DNA from: Anaerolineae bacterium
Lineage (GTDB): Bacteria; Chloroflexota; Anaerolineae; Promineifilales; Promineifilaceae
Length of the DNA: 64,000 nucleotides
Reading direction: 5' to 3'
Assembly (NCBI GenBank): GCA_023954475.1
Contig: JAMLHW010000002.1
Location: 434,001 to 498,000 of the forward strand
Part shown: positions 9,087 through 18,083 of the stretch, in pieces
How the letters are laid out: every line of letters starts with the position of its first letter
How positions within the stretch are numbered: the first letter of the stretch is position 1
Notes under the pieces: model-generated
The model's database searches: none
Seen by the model: only the letters and a program-made list of their open reading frames with translations
What the model was told of the DNA's origin: nothing
Translations under genes and position numbers: made by a program

Positions 9087-9863
9087 ATGAGCAAAGAACA
9101 AATCGAAGCCAAAGTCAAAGCGCAGTTCGGCCGATCGGCCGCCGACTACGGAACCAGTGTCGTTCACGCCAAAGGGGCCAGCCTGCAACGCCTCGTCGAG
9201 CTGACCAATCCACAACCAAATTGGGACGTGCTCGACATCGCAACTGGTGGCGGCCATACTGCTTTCGTCTTTGCGCCAACAGTCAATCATGTCATCGCCA
9301 GCGACATCACGCCCGAAATGCTCGACGTTGCCGCCAAACTCGCTACGGAACGCAACTTGACTAATATCTCGTTTGAAATTGCTTATGCGGATGACCTTCC
9401 TTATCCGGATGCACGCTTCGACTTAGTGACTTGCCGCGTCGCTGCCCATCACTTTCCCGATATCGTTGGCTTTCTCAACGAAACAGCCCGCGTACTCAAG
9501 CCCGGCGCTACATTTGCTCTGGTCGACAACAGCGTGCCGGACAGTGAAATCGGCAGCACCTACATCAACGCTGTCGAAACGCTGCGCGATCCGAGCCACA
9601 ACCGCTGTCTTTCGGTTGAAGAGTGGGAGCAGGAATGCTTTGCATCCGGTTTGCTCGTCACGCACAAAGAGACGTCGCCCATGGCGCTCGATTTTGACGA
9701 GTGGACGGCCAGAATGCGGGTTTCGGCCGAAAATCGCATCCGCCTTAAAGCAATGATCCTGCAAGCGCCCAGAGAAGCCGCCGCCGTCTTGACGCCACAG
9801 ATGCAGGGCGATAGAATGACCTTTCATCTCGAACGGATGATCATGATTGCACATAAACAGTGA
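9087..9863 (+). CDS. Class I SAM-dependent methyltransferase (UbiE-like)
   Basis: 258 residues. Motif I is LDIATGGGHTAFVFA (about 48-62), motif II DIT at the ribose-binding acid, and the post-motif segment RVAAHHFPDIVGFLNETARVLKPGATFALVD is typical of the UbiE/COQ5-like group acting on small molecules. The substrate cannot be read from the sequence. The ATG at 9087 follows the preceding stop by ten bases, which suggests one transcript. Confidence 0.85.
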   Translation: MSKEQIEAKVKAQFGRSAADYGTSVVHAKGASLQRLVELTNPQPNWDVLDIATGGGHTAFVFAPTVNHVIASDITPEMLDVAAKLATERNLTNISFEIAYADDLPYPDARFDLVTCRVAAHHFPDIVGFLNETARVLKPGATFALVDNSVPDSEIGSTYINAVETLRDPSHNRCLSVEEWEQECFASGLLVTHKETSPMALDFDEWTARMRVSAENRIRLKAMILQAPREAAAVLTPQMQGDRMTFHLERMIMIAHKQ

Positions 9864-9952
9864 GTACAATAGGTTCGGCTGAAGGTTAGGTTGCCGCGTT
9901 TGTCCGACAACCGCAAACAAACTAACCATCCGGCAAACCAACCAACAATTCC

Positions 9953-11338
9953 ATGAGTAAAAAATACCATTTCTGGATGACCGGATGCCAGATGAATTAC
10001 GCCGATGCCCGCCAGGTAGCAACAGCACTGGAAAAACAGGGCTTTCGCGCCACATCGCGCTCTGACGACGCCGATGTCGTCATTCTGCAAACTTGCACGG
10101 TGCGTCAACAAAGCGAAGACAAAGCTTACAACAAATTACGCGCTCTGTGGGGTCAAAAGAAGCAGAATCCTGACCTGACAATTGCCGTGATGGGCTGTGT
10201 CGTCGGTGTGCGTGGCAATGCGGCGCTCGAACAAGAATTTCCGTACGTCGATGTCTTTATGGAACCGGCGACCGATGGTGCGCCGCTGCTCGCCCATCTG
10301 CTGCAGGACGACGATCAAGCGATCGAGGCGCAGGAAACGGCATGGCGACACGCCGTTCAGGATGCATTTGAGCCGCAGGACGTTATACTGCCAGTACATG
10401 AAGCAGGCAGCATTACGGCCCCGGTTGCTATCGTCTATGGCTGTTCTCATGCCTGCACATTTTGCATCATTCCTCAAAAGCGCGGTATTGAACGCAGTCG
10501 GCCGATTGGAGCCATCGTTGCGGAAGTGCGTTCGCTCGTCGCACAGGGCGTCAAGGAAGTGACACTGCTAGGCCAGATCGTCGACCGCTACGGTTACGAC
10601 GTGGCAGACGGCCCGGATTTGGCCGATCTGCTGCGCCAGGTCAACGATGTGGCCGGTCTGGAGCGGGTACGATTCCTCACCAGCCATCCCAACTACATGA
10701 GCGACCGCATTTTGGAAGCCGTACGCGATTTGCCGAAGGTGATGCCACACATCGAGATTCCGGTGCAGGCAGGCGACGATGACGTCTTGCGCAACATGAA
10801 GCGCGGTTACACCCAGGCTGAATTCATTCGCCTGACTGAACGCATTCGCGCCATCGTGCCCGATGCGGCTATCAATGGCGATGTCATTGTCGGCTTTCCC
10901 GGTGAAACGGATGCGCAATTTGAGGAAACCGTTGCCGTCTTGCAGGCTGTGCGCCATTCCAAGGTGCATTTAGCGCGTTACAGTCCGCGTCCTGGTACGG
11001 TCAGTGAGCGGCGTATGGATGATGATGTACCCGATGCAGTCAAGCGTGCGCGTTTTCAACGTCTGGAAGCATTGCAGCGACAGATTCAACTCGAGGACAA
11101 TCAGGCATTTATCGGCCGAAACACATCCGTACTCGTCGAAGAACGGTACAAAGGTCGCTGGCGCGGTCGCAATCCGCAAAACAAGCTCGTCTTCTTTGAC
11201 GATGATCGCGATTTGAAAGGCACGGTCGTCGATGTCAAAATCGTCCACGCCGGACCGTACAGCATGTCCGGTGTCCTTGACCTGCCCAAGACTGACACCG
11301 CAACAGAGCCTGTTTCAATACCGTTGGCTGTTTTGTGA
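9953..11338 (+). CDS. miaB: tRNA-2-methylthio-N6-dimethylallyladenosine synthase
   Basis: 461 residues with the three methylthiotransferase domains in order: UPF0004 (GCQMNYADARQ at 11-21, with Cys 12, a Cys near 49 and Cys 83 for the second Fe-S cluster), radical SAM core with CSHACTFC (CxxxCxxC) near residue 163, and a C-terminal TRAM domain (about 375-445). It adds the 2-methylthio group at A37 of tRNAs reading UNN codons. The MiaB-type motif LLGQNVNSY appears here as LLGQIVDRYG, a mild divergence. A terminator-like hairpin follows at 11380. Confidence 0.92.
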   Translation: MSKKYHFWMTGCQMNYADARQVATALEKQGFRATSRSDDADVVILQTCTVRQQSEDKAYNKLRALWGQKKQNPDLTIAVMGCVVGVRGNAALEQEFPYVDVFMEPATDGAPLLAHLLQDDDQAIEAQETAWRHAVQDAFEPQDVILPVHEAGSITAPVAIVYGCSHACTFCIIPQKRGIERSRPIGAIVAEVRSLVAQGVKEVTLLGQIVDRYGYDVADGPDLADLLRQVNDVAGLERVRFLTSHPNYMSDRILEAVRDLPKVMPHIEIPVQAGDDDVLRNMKRGYTQAEFIRLTERIRAIVPDAAINGDVIVGFPGETDAQFEETVAVLQAVRHSKVHLARYSPRPGTVSERRMDDDVPDAVKRARFQRLEALQRQIQLEDNQAFIGRNTSVLVEERYKGRWRGRNPQNKLVFFDDDRDLKGTVVDVKIVHAGPYSMSGVLDLPKTDTATEPVSIPLAVL

Positions 11339-11379
11339 CAGCAGTTGCTGTACGTTTGATTATTGATTGATGGGGGTTT

Positions 11380-11402
11380 GGGGCGACTCAAGCCCCTTTT
11401 TT
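11380..11402 (+). terminator. Terminator-like hairpin after miaB
   Basis: GGGGC (11380-11384) and GCCCC (11392-11396) with a 7-base loop and six T. The stem is short, and its loop contains the stop codon of the convergent methyltransferase gene. Confidence 0.6.
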
Positions 11403-12098
11403 GATCGCAATGTACAGGCCGCGACCCATCAAACCGTCCGTATCAAAGCGTGTTTCCAAATCGGCCGAATGGAACGCCTGCAACATATCGTCCATCGTGT
11501 ACAAATACAGAACATGTTCGGCAACGAATGTGTGGACGCCGCTTTCGTCAATGACCATGTGGTGCAATGGCATGACAATCGCCCGTCCCTCGATGCGCGA
11601 TATGCCCATGCGGGCTATGGACATAGGGGCCGATTCGACAAACAGCGCCGACCGATGACCGTCAATTGCCATATCAGGCGTCAACCAGGGTTCGACGAGC
11701 AACACGCCGCCCGGCCTGAGATGATGCGCCATGTTGCCAATCGCTGCACGCACATCGTCAATGGTCGACATATACCCTATAGCGCTGAATAGGCAGGTAA
11801 TCGCGTCGAACTGTTTGCCGAGGTCAAATGTGCGCATGTCACCTTGCCGCAGCGTCAGTTCAGGCAGTCTTTGACGGGCAACGGCAAGCATGTCGGCCGA
11901 TAAATCAATGCCTTCCACTTCAAACCAATCACGCAGGTACCGGAGATGGGCACCTGTACCACAAGCCACGTCCAGCAAAGTGCCGCCTTCACGTCCACGT
12001 TCAGCAGCGATGAGCAGGGCAATTTTCTCTGCTTCGCGCGCATATGGCTTGTTGCTGTAGATCAAGTCGTAGAATTCGGCCGTTTTCTCGTATGGCAT
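11388..12098 (-). CDS. Class I SAM-dependent methyltransferase
   Basis: 236 residues. Motif I LLDVACGTGAHLRYL (about 41-55), then GIDLSADML and RQGDMRTFDLGKQFDAITCLFSAIGYM. The whole pattern resembles the small-molecule N-methyltransferases of the DesVI/TylM1 type, but the acceptor is unknown. The ATG at 12098 lies 13 bases after the stop of the membrane protein gene, with AGGTGG as ribosome-binding site, so it is the last gene of a three-gene minus-strand operon beginning at 14474. Confidence 0.83.
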   Translation of the reverse strand: MPYEKTAEFYDLIYSNKPYAREAEKIALLIAAERGREGGTLLDVACGTGAHLRYLRDWFEVEGIDLSADMLAVARQRLPELTLRQGDMRTFDLGKQFDAITCLFSAIGYMSTIDDVRAAIGNMAHHLRPGGVLLVEPWLTPDMAIDGHRSALFVESAPMSIARMGISRIEGRAIVMPLHHMVIDESGVHTFVAEHVLYLYTMDDMLQAFHSADLETRFDTDGLMGRGLYIAIKKGA

Positions 12099-12111
12099 AG
12101 GGATTAACCAC

Positions 12112-12453
12112 CTAGGTATCGTCTAGCTGTTCGAAGGCTCTGTCACGCCAGACGCGTTCCAATGAGTAGATAAGGTAAGTCCATAGCAGAATGATAACAC
12201 CGCCACCACATACCTGTCCCCATATGGTGGGAAATAGGACATCAAATGTATACCAAACCACGCCCAGCAGCAGCAAACCAAAGAGGGTGATGCCTAAAAG
12301 GATCAACAAACCGGCGATATAGGCTCTGGGGCGCGAATAGCCATAGAGCGTCTCAAACAGGGGCGCCCAACGCCGCGCGTAGCTCAATAAATACACGAGC
12401 AGCAGAACGCCAAGGAGCGGCCAGGGAATGTTGGCATCTTGCAAGAATGTCAT
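12112..12453 (-). CDS. Small membrane protein, three predicted helices
   Basis: 113 residues of unknown function. Hydrophobic segments lie at about 12-28, 45-72 and 78-100, with a charged C-terminus. The start is set at 12453 because that ATG overlaps the stop of the thioredoxin-domain gene (ATGA), a sign of translational coupling. A longer frame to 12501 would add only residues inside the upstream gene. No motif was recognised. Confidence 0.7.
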   Translation of the reverse strand: MTFLQDANIPWPLLGVLLLVYLLSYARRWAPLFETLYGYSRPRAYIAGLLILLGITLFGLLLLGVVWYTFDVLFPTIWGQVCGGGVIILLWTYLIYSLERVWRDRAFEQLDDT

Positions 12454-14474
12454 GTCAATTGATTGCGCAACGCTTCGGCCGAAATGACGGGTAGACTGCA
12501 CACAAAATTGCGGCAGACATACGCTGTCGGCCGATTGTCAATCTGTGTGCGATCGGCCAGTAGCGGAATCGTTTCATTTTGACCGACCGCAACCGCCGCA
12601 TTCGGCCGAAATTGCTCACGTACAACTGCTAACAACTGCTGTGTTTGCGGGTCAGCGACTTCGCCGATTATCGCGATTTCGCGTGGTTCTCCCAGCAATA
12701 ACCAGGCATTGCCCAGCCAATGGGCAAATCCGGACGGATATTGCGCCATCACATTGCCCAGTGCCGCTGTCATACGCGCTGCCGTATCGACGTAATGATT
12801 GTTACCGGTGTACAGATAGAGTTGCAGAAGCACGCGTGCCGCCATGGCGTTGGGGCTGGGTGTTGCGTTGTCCTGTATCGTTTTCGGCCGATGTACCAAC
12901 GCTTCGTGATCGGCCGACGTATCAAAGAAGCCGCCGTTTTCCTCGTCAGAAAAGTAGGTGAGCATCAATACGATCAACTCTTGCGCCCATTCAAACCAGC
13001 GCTCGTCAAACGTCGCCTGATACAGTGCGAGCAATCCATCGGCGAGATAGGAATAATCTTCCAGATAAGCATTGTAACGGGCCGTCCCGCCCGATTTCCA
13101 CGTGCGCAGCAGCCGACCGTTTTCACGGCGCAGCCTTTGCTGCAGAAAATCGGCGTTGCGCACAGCAGCGGCAATGTAATCGGATCGTTGCAGAGCGACG
13201 CCCGCTTCAGAAAGAGCCGCCAGCATCAAACCGTTCCATGCGGTCAACACTTTGTCGTCGAGGCCAGGCCAGATGCGCTGGTTGCGGACGGCGAGCAGCT
13301 TGTGACGTGCTGATTGGAGTTTAGAAAGAAATTCGGCCGAATCCAGACCCCTCTCCTGCGCCACATCATTAGGTTCCCGCGCAACATGCAACACGTTAGA
13401 ACCTTCCCAATTGCCCTGCTCTGTAACACCGTAAACCGCATTGAACAACGGCGCATCTGTGCCTAGAATTGCATCAATTTCCGCTTTCTGCCAGACGTAA
13501 AACAAGCCTTCTTCACCTTCACTATCCGCATCATAACTGCTGTAAAAGCCGCCATCTTCATGTGACAAATCACGCAGCACCCAGTCAAGCGTTTCTTCAA
13601 CAATACGCTTATAAAGCGGCTTGCCGGTCACCTGCCATGCGTGCAAATAGGCTCGCGCCAACAATGCGTTGTCATAGAGCATCTTCTCAAAATGAGGTAC
13701 GAGCCAACGCACATCGGTTGAATAACGCGCAAAACCGCCGCCAACTTGATCATACATGCCACCGTGAGCCATCTTCTCCAATGTCAATTCGGCCATGTGC
13801 AGTGCAAACGCGTCGCCATTGCGCAAGAATACGCGCAACAGAAACTCAATCGTCATGGACGGCGGGAATTTTGGCGCTTCGCCAAAACCACCTCGTTCGG
13901 CATCAAATTGGGTACTCAATTGCTGTAGTGCCTGCGCAATCAAGGCCGGAGGCAGCCCTGCGTCACTGGTCAGCGCGAAGTTATTTTGCAAATGGCCGGT
14001 GATTTTGGCAGCACTTGACCGTACGTCGCCTTCGCGCGTATCCCACGTATCGGCAATACTCAACAGGACCTGTTGAAATGCGGGCATGCCGTAACGTGGT
14101 GTCGGCGGATAGTAAGTCCCGCCATAAAATGGTTTACCTTCCGGCGTGAGGAAAACAGACATCGGCCAGCCACCATGACCGGTCAATGCTTGTACCGCAG
14201 TCATGTAGATGCTGTCCAAATCGGGACGCTCTTCGCGGTCCACTTTGATATTGATAAAGTGCCGGTTCATAATCGCTGCCGTGGCGTCATCTTCAAACGA
14301 TTCGTGGGCCATGACGTGGCACCAGTGGCATGCTGCGTATCCGATGCTGAGAAAAATCGGTTTATTTTCTTCACGAGCACGTTCCAAAGCAGCATCGCCC
14401 CACGGATACCAATCGACCGGATTATCCGCATGTTGCAACAGGTATGGACTGGTTTCGTCGTGTAAATGCGTCAT
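12450..14474 (-). CDS. YyaL/DUF255 thioredoxin-domain protein (SPATA20 family)
   Basis: 674 residues. The N-terminus has the family motifs [22 protein letters not shown], here split as [14 protein letters not shown] plus [10 protein letters not shown], then CHWCHVM at about residue 50 as a thioredoxin-like CxxC site, and [21 protein letters not shown]. The remaining 500 residues form the (alpha/alpha)6-barrel-like part resembling N-acylglucosamine epimerases (for example [14 protein letters not shown] and [14 protein letters not shown]). The biochemical role of the family is not settled. The ATG at 14474 ([10 protein letters not shown]) is the family's usual start; the longer frame to 14540 adds an unrelated stretch. 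First gene of the operon. Confidence 0.9.
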   Translation of the reverse strand: MTHLHDETSPYLLQHADNPVDWYPWGDAALERAREENKPIFLSIGYAACHWCHVMAHESFEDDATAAIMNRHFINIKVDREERPDLDSIYMTAVQALTGHGGWPMSVFLTPEGKPFYGGTYYPPTPRYGMPAFQQVLLSIADTWDTREGDVRSSAAKITGHLQNNFALTSDAGLPPALIAQALQQLSTQFDAERGGFGEAPKFPPSMTIEFLLRVFLRNGDAFALHMAELTLEKMAHGGMYDQVGGGFARYSTDVRWLVPHFEKMLYDNALLARAYLHAWQVTGKPLYKRIVEETLDWVLRDLSHEDGGFYSSYDADSEGEEGLFYVWQKAEIDAILGTDAPLFNAVYGVTEQGNWEGSNVLHVAREPNDVAQERGLDSAEFLSKLQSARHKLLAVRNQRIWPGLDDKVLTAWNGLMLAALSEAGVALQRSDYIAAAVRNADFLQQRLRRENGRLLRTWKSGGTARYNAYLEDYSYLADGLLALYQATFDERWFEWAQELIVLMLTYFSDEENGGFFDTSADHEALVHRPKTIQDNATPSPNAMAARVLLQLYLYTGNNHYVDTAARMTAALGNVMAQYPSGFAHWLGNAWLLLGEPREIAIIGEVADPQTQQLLAVVREQFRPNAAVAVGQNETIPLLADRTQIDNRPTAYVCRNFVCSLPVISAEALRNQLT

Positions 14475-14746
14475 AATATGAAAGTTGTCGTAACACCGAA
14501 TGCCGATTGAAGCAGCCGGGTCTTCAGGCATTTGCGGCATGCTATCTGGTTCTTACCACCCAGCTTCTAGTTTGATGAATGCAGTTAATGTTACACAATC
14601 CCTCGTCGAATGCGAACAACTCTCATGGTCACATCGCGGCTGTTGACCAACTCAGTGGAAAGGCAACCAGCAACTTGTGCGTCTAATAGGCATATGTTCT
14701 CTTGTTTACAGTTCTACCATCAACCGATTATCTTATGGAGGATACA

Positions 14747-16441
14747 ATGAGTTTTCAAGAAACTTCACATGAGCGACAACTTGTCAAGCGCCGTTCATAT
14801 GGCCATGGCATGCGGATGCGCACAGCAGAACCTGCGCTTGATGCAGCGCCGATTGCAGTTCTGGCCGGCGCAGAGGCTGGCAGTGTCGGCAATACTTTCG
14901 GCCGAATGTTTAATACGTTGCTCCCACAACGGCTGACAGACAGCGGCTGGGCAGGCTTGACCATCGACCAGATCAATGCCATCATGGCTCATCTAGGTCG
15001 TCTCGGAGGGCCGATGGACGAAGGCAGCACCAGCCCACCGGTAGGCAACAGCAATATTCCGGCCGGCTACACCTTCCTCGGTCAATTCATCGATCATGAC
15101 ATTACGTTTGATCCGGTTTCGCAACTTTCAGATTTGTTGGTCGGCACAGGATTTACCAACTTCCGGTCGCCGGGCCTCGATCTGGACAGTATGTATGGCG
15201 CCGGACCTGATGCCACGCCGTATCTCTATCAGCAAACCGCAGGTAACTACGGCAAATTCCTCATCGGTGAGTCCAGTGAACCGCGAATCAGCCGTCATCA
15301 TCGGCAAAAGCATTTCGCCGATCTGCCGCGCAATGCAGAAAATGTGGCGCTCATCGGTGATCCGCGCAACGACGAAAACCTGATCGTCTCACAACTCCAT
15401 CTGGCATTCATGCACTTTCACAATGAGATGATGGATTTGCTTGCCGCTGTTGGAGTACCCACCGATGATCTGTTTGACGCCGCCCAGGCGCATGTGCGCT
15501 TCTACTATCACAAGGTCATCGTCGATGACTTTTTGTCACAGTTGATCGATCCAGCCCTGGTAACACACATTCAGACGCATGGGCCGCATTACTACGATCT
15601 GTCGGTTAAGGACGCATACATGCCGCTGGAATTTTCGGTGGCAGCATATCGTTACGGCCACAGCCAGGTGCGTGGTTTGTACAAATTCAATGACGACAAG
15701 GTCGGGCCATTGTTTATGTTTGGTGCTTCCGACATGAATAAGCCTACGACGTATGTGTTGTGGAAACATTTGTTCAACACGAGTACGACTGTTACACCGG
15801 TTATGTGCCGCAAGGTTGATTTGCGCTTGCCATCAATCTTGCTCAATCTGCCGTTTTTCCCGCCGACCGAACCAGTACGATCACTGGCTGCGCGGAATCT
15901 GATGCGCGGTCGCGTCTACGATTTGCCGTCAGGCCAGACAATCGCCAATCATATGGTGGCAAACGGGTTGATGGCTGTTGCCAATGTGTTACCGCCTTCG
16001 GCCGAAATCAGTGCAACTGCATTTACCGAAACCCCATTATGGTATTACGTGCTGGAGGAATCGCGTGCCCTTGGTAGCGGCAATCGGTTAGGACCTGTCG
16101 GTGGGCGCATCGTTGCCGAAGTATTACTTGGTCTAATTGCCGACACACAAAAACGATTGCTGCCTGCCGGCTTCACACCACTCGTCGACTTGAATGATAC
16201 GACCGGTCACTTCATGATGCCGGATTTGTTACGGGTAGCCTACCCGGTTCCGGGTGCAGCACCGTTTGAATACCGCGTGCAGCCACGCGATACATTGACA
16301 CGCATTGCCGACAAGTTTGGCACATCTGTTGCGGACATTCTCGCGATCAATCCCGCAATCACCAACCCCGATCTGATATTAGTTGGTCAGATAATCTGGA
16401 TTCCGGGTGACAGTGTCGATCGCGTTTGGCCGCTGTCCTGA
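14747..16441 (+). CDS. Animal-type heme peroxidase with C-terminal LysM domain
   Basis: 564 residues. The peroxidase/cyclooxygenase-fold signature FLGQFIDHDITFDP occurs at 110-123 with the likely distal His at 117, followed by LHLAFMHFHNEMMD and YRYGHSQVR, the latter carrying the candidate proximal His. Residues 520-563 form a LysM module (EYRVQPRDTLTRIADKFGTS, INPAI, LVGQIIWIP) that would bind glycan. No signal peptide is visible at the chosen ATG, which has GGAGG nine bases upstream. A peroxidase that carries LysM but lacks an obvious export signal is unusual; non-classical export or autolysis would be needed for wall binding. Confidence 0.88.
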   Translation: MSFQETSHERQLVKRRSYGHGMRMRTAEPALDAAPIAVLAGAEAGSVGNTFGRMFNTLLPQRLTDSGWAGLTIDQINAIMAHLGRLGGPMDEGSTSPPVGNSNIPAGYTFLGQFIDHDITFDPVSQLSDLLVGTGFTNFRSPGLDLDSMYGAGPDATPYLYQQTAGNYGKFLIGESSEPRISRHHRQKHFADLPRNAENVALIGDPRNDENLIVSQLHLAFMHFHNEMMDLLAAVGVPTDDLFDAAQAHVRFYYHKVIVDDFLSQLIDPALVTHIQTHGPHYYDLSVKDAYMPLEFSVAAYRYGHSQVRGLYKFNDDKVGPLFMFGASDMNKPTTYVLWKHLFNTSTTVTPVMCRKVDLRLPSILLNLPFFPPTEPVRSLAARNLMRGRVYDLPSGQTIANHMVANGLMAVANVLPPSAEISATAFTETPLWYYVLEESRALGSGNRLGPVGGRIVAEVLLGLIADTQKRLLPAGFTPLVDLNDTTGHFMMPDLLRVAYPVPGAAPFEYRVQPRDTLTRIADKFGTSVADILAINPAITNPDLILVGQIIWIPGDSVDRVWPLS

Positions 16442-16463
16442 GTACAGGTCAGATTTCAACTAA

Positions 16464-16501
16464 AAAAGAGTTGCTGATATGAGGAAGTCAGCAACTCTTT
16501 T
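16464..16501. terminator. Bidirectional intrinsic terminator, 14-bp perfect stem
   Basis: AAAAGAGTTGCTGA (16464-16477) pairs fully with TCAGCAACTCTTTT (16488-16501) across a 10-base loop. A-run on one side and T-run on the other let it serve both the peroxidase gene and the convergent TetR gene. Confidence 0.92.
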
Positions 16502-16505
16502 CGGA

Positions 16506-17150
16506 TCACGCTGCGATGGCAACACCTGCCACGAATGTACGCAAACCGGCGCTGATGCGTTCCAGTGAAAAGCCAAGTATTTGTCGCTGATAGCGGAAAA
16601 CCTGCGCATTGACAGGGGCAAGTAGTGCTTCGGCCGAAAATTCAATATCCAAATCGGCACGTAGTTCGCCTGCTCTCGCGGCCGATTCCAGCAAACCCCG
16701 TACCGTCATATATTGCCAGAAATGCGGGCGCTGTGCTGCGCTTTCCAAACTCGGCGCAAGTTGTGCTGCCTCGTAGAGCAATGGAATGTGGATATCGACG
16801 AAATAGACCAACGCATCGAGAAAATGGGCAAGTTGATCGAGATAGGGTGTGTTTTCGGCCGATTCAACGCGCATTTGGTTGAGCATCCGTTCCTGAAACA
16901 TGCGCATTTGCTCATCCATCAACGCCAGACACAACTCCCCTTTATTCGTAAAACGGCGATAAAGCGTCCCTTTACCGACATGCGCTGCGCCGGCAATGTC
17001 AGCCATGCTGACTGCGGCTACACCATGCTGCGCAAACAGATCATGTGCCGTCTCCAATATCAACTGCCGGTTGGCAACAGCGTCCCTGCGTTCTTGGCGC
17101 TCATGATCATCACTATCGGAAAAGATGCCTAAAGATATTGTTGGTGACAA
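16506..17150 (-). CDS. TetR-family transcriptional repressor
   Basis: About 214 residues. The N-terminal helix-turn-helix is clear: RQLILETAHDLFAQHGVAAVSMADIAGAAHVGKGTLYRRF, written here as two parts around AVSMADIAGAA and GTLYRRFTNKGEL. The ligand-binding half (80-210) is helical and not assignable to a ligand. The start is uncertain: no ATG exists upstream of the DNA-binding domain, and the open frame runs to 17219, through the promoter of the divergent YceI gene. The TTG at 17150 avoids that promoter and is preferred. It very likely binds the paired operators at 17187 and 17221 and controls yceI and itself. Confidence 0.85.
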   Translation of the reverse strand: MSPTISLGIFSDSDDHERQERRDAVANRQLILETAHDLFAQHGVAAVSMADIAGAAHVGKGTLYRRFTNKGELCLALMDEQMRMFQERMLNQMRVESAENTPYLDQLAHFLDALVYFVDIHIPLLYEAAQLAPSLESAAQRPHFWQYMTVRGLLESAARAGELRADLDIEFSAEALLAPVNAQVFRYQRQILGFSLERISAGLRTFVAGVAIAA

Positions 17151-17178
17151 TGCTAACTCAACTCTTACATAAAACAGA

Positions 17179-17207
17179 TTGACAAACGGACTGCAGTCCG
17201 CTAAAAT
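17179..17207 (+). promoter_or_regulatory. Sigma-70 promoter of the YceI gene
   Basis: TTGACA (17179-17184), a 17-base spacer, then TAAAAT (17202-17207), near consensus in both boxes and spacing. The expected start point is about 17214, giving a 66-base leader to the ATG at 17280. The spacer is filled by an operator palindrome. Confidence 0.85.
17187..17200. promoter_or_regulatory. TetR-type operator O1 inside the promoter spacer
   Basis: CGGACTGCAGTCCG is a perfect 14-bp palindrome lying between the -35 and -10 boxes. Its core GACTNCAGTC recurs in the second site 34 bases downstream. A repressor bound here would block RNA polymerase directly. Confidence 0.8.
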
Positions 17208-17220
17208 CTTAGCACACAAC

Positions 17221-17234
17221 CGGACTACAGTCCA
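17221..17234. promoter_or_regulatory. TetR-type operator O2 just after the start point
   Basis: CGGACTACAGTCCA matches O1 at 12 of 14 positions. The 34-base centre-to-centre distance is about three helical turns, so both dimers would sit on the same face of the DNA. Confidence 0.78.
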
Positions 17235-17279
17235 CTTGTATCATGAAATTCAAAACACATGCTTGTAGGAGATTATAAC

Positions 17280-17828
17280 ATGACCTGGCAAATCGACTTC
17301 TCACACTCTCAAATCCAGTTCAGCGTACGGCACATGATGATCAGTAAGGTGCGCGGTACTTTTGAGCAATTCAACGGCAGCATCAACTACGATGAGGTCA
17401 ATCCCACCAATACAACAGTTGACATTGCGGTTGACATCACCAGCATCAACACACGCGATGAACAACGTGATGCGCACCTGCGTTCGGCCGATTTCTTTGA
17501 CGCTGAGAACTTCCCAATGATGACATTCAAAAGCACACGTGTCGAGCAAGTCAACAAACATAACGGACGCCTCTATGGCGATTTGACAATTCGTGGGGTT
17601 ACCAAGCCAGTTGTCCTGGAAGTAACCTATGAAGGCCAGGCACAAAGCCCGTGGGGCACAACCAGCGCGGGCTTCAGCGCAACAGGTAAAATTAATCGCA
17701 AAGAGTGGAACATGCAGTGGAATGCCGCTCTCGAAACAGGCGGCGTCCTCGTCGGTGACGATGTGACAATCTCCATTGAGCTAGAGTTGGTCAAGCAGCC
17801 CGAAGCTGAAGCTGCAACAACCGCATAA
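17280..17828 (+). CDS. YceI-family lipid-binding-like protein
   Basis: 182 residues spanning the whole YceI lipocalin-like barrel: WQIDFSHSQIQFSVRHMM at the start, then VRGTFEQFNGSI, DAHLRSADFFDAENFPMMTF and LTIRGVTKPVVLEV, all family hallmarks. YceI proteins bind isoprenoid-type lipids in a hydrophobic tunnel. There is no signal peptide, so it should be cytoplasmic, unlike E. coli YceI. The start is supported by TAGGAGAT upstream. It lies divergent from the TetR gene and downstream of two operators, so it is probably the main target of that repressor. A terminator follows at 17862. Confidence 0.93.
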   Translation: MTWQIDFSHSQIQFSVRHMMISKVRGTFEQFNGSINYDEVNPTNTTVDIAVDITSINTRDEQRDAHLRSADFFDAENFPMMTFKSTRVEQVNKHNGRLYGDLTIRGVTKPVVLEVTYEGQAQSPWGTTSAGFSATGKINRKEWNMQWNAALETGGVLVGDDVTISIELELVKQPEAEAATTA

Positions 17829-17861
17829 TTCGCACAATTCGACATCAAAACAAAAACTGCA

Positions 17862-17892
17862 ACCGGGTGACAAAACACCCGGTTTCTTTTTT
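17862..17892 (+). terminator. Intrinsic terminator after YceI gene
   Basis: ACCGGGTG (17862-17869) pairs with CACCCGGT (17876-17883) over a 6-base loop, followed by a T-rich tail to 17892. Confidence 0.9.
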
Positions 17893-18083
17893 AGGCAAGT
17901 CGCTGCCTCCTCTAGCGCATCGCACACACTTACCAGTTCATTCACGATGCACAACGTTTGCATTGAGTAAGTGACCGCCGATTCAGTCGCTTTCAACGCA
18001 GAAAACACGCACAATTGAATAGGGTAGACGTTTCGCACGTGGCGGAGTGCTGTCAACGTGATATTGGAACTGCCCCACAACCC

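Noticed and set aside
14705-14733. Promoter TTTACA-N17-TTATCT of the heme peroxidase gene
   Set aside because: Its start point would fall at or after the Shine-Dalgarno sequence, just before the ATG, which does not fit the strong GGAGG present.
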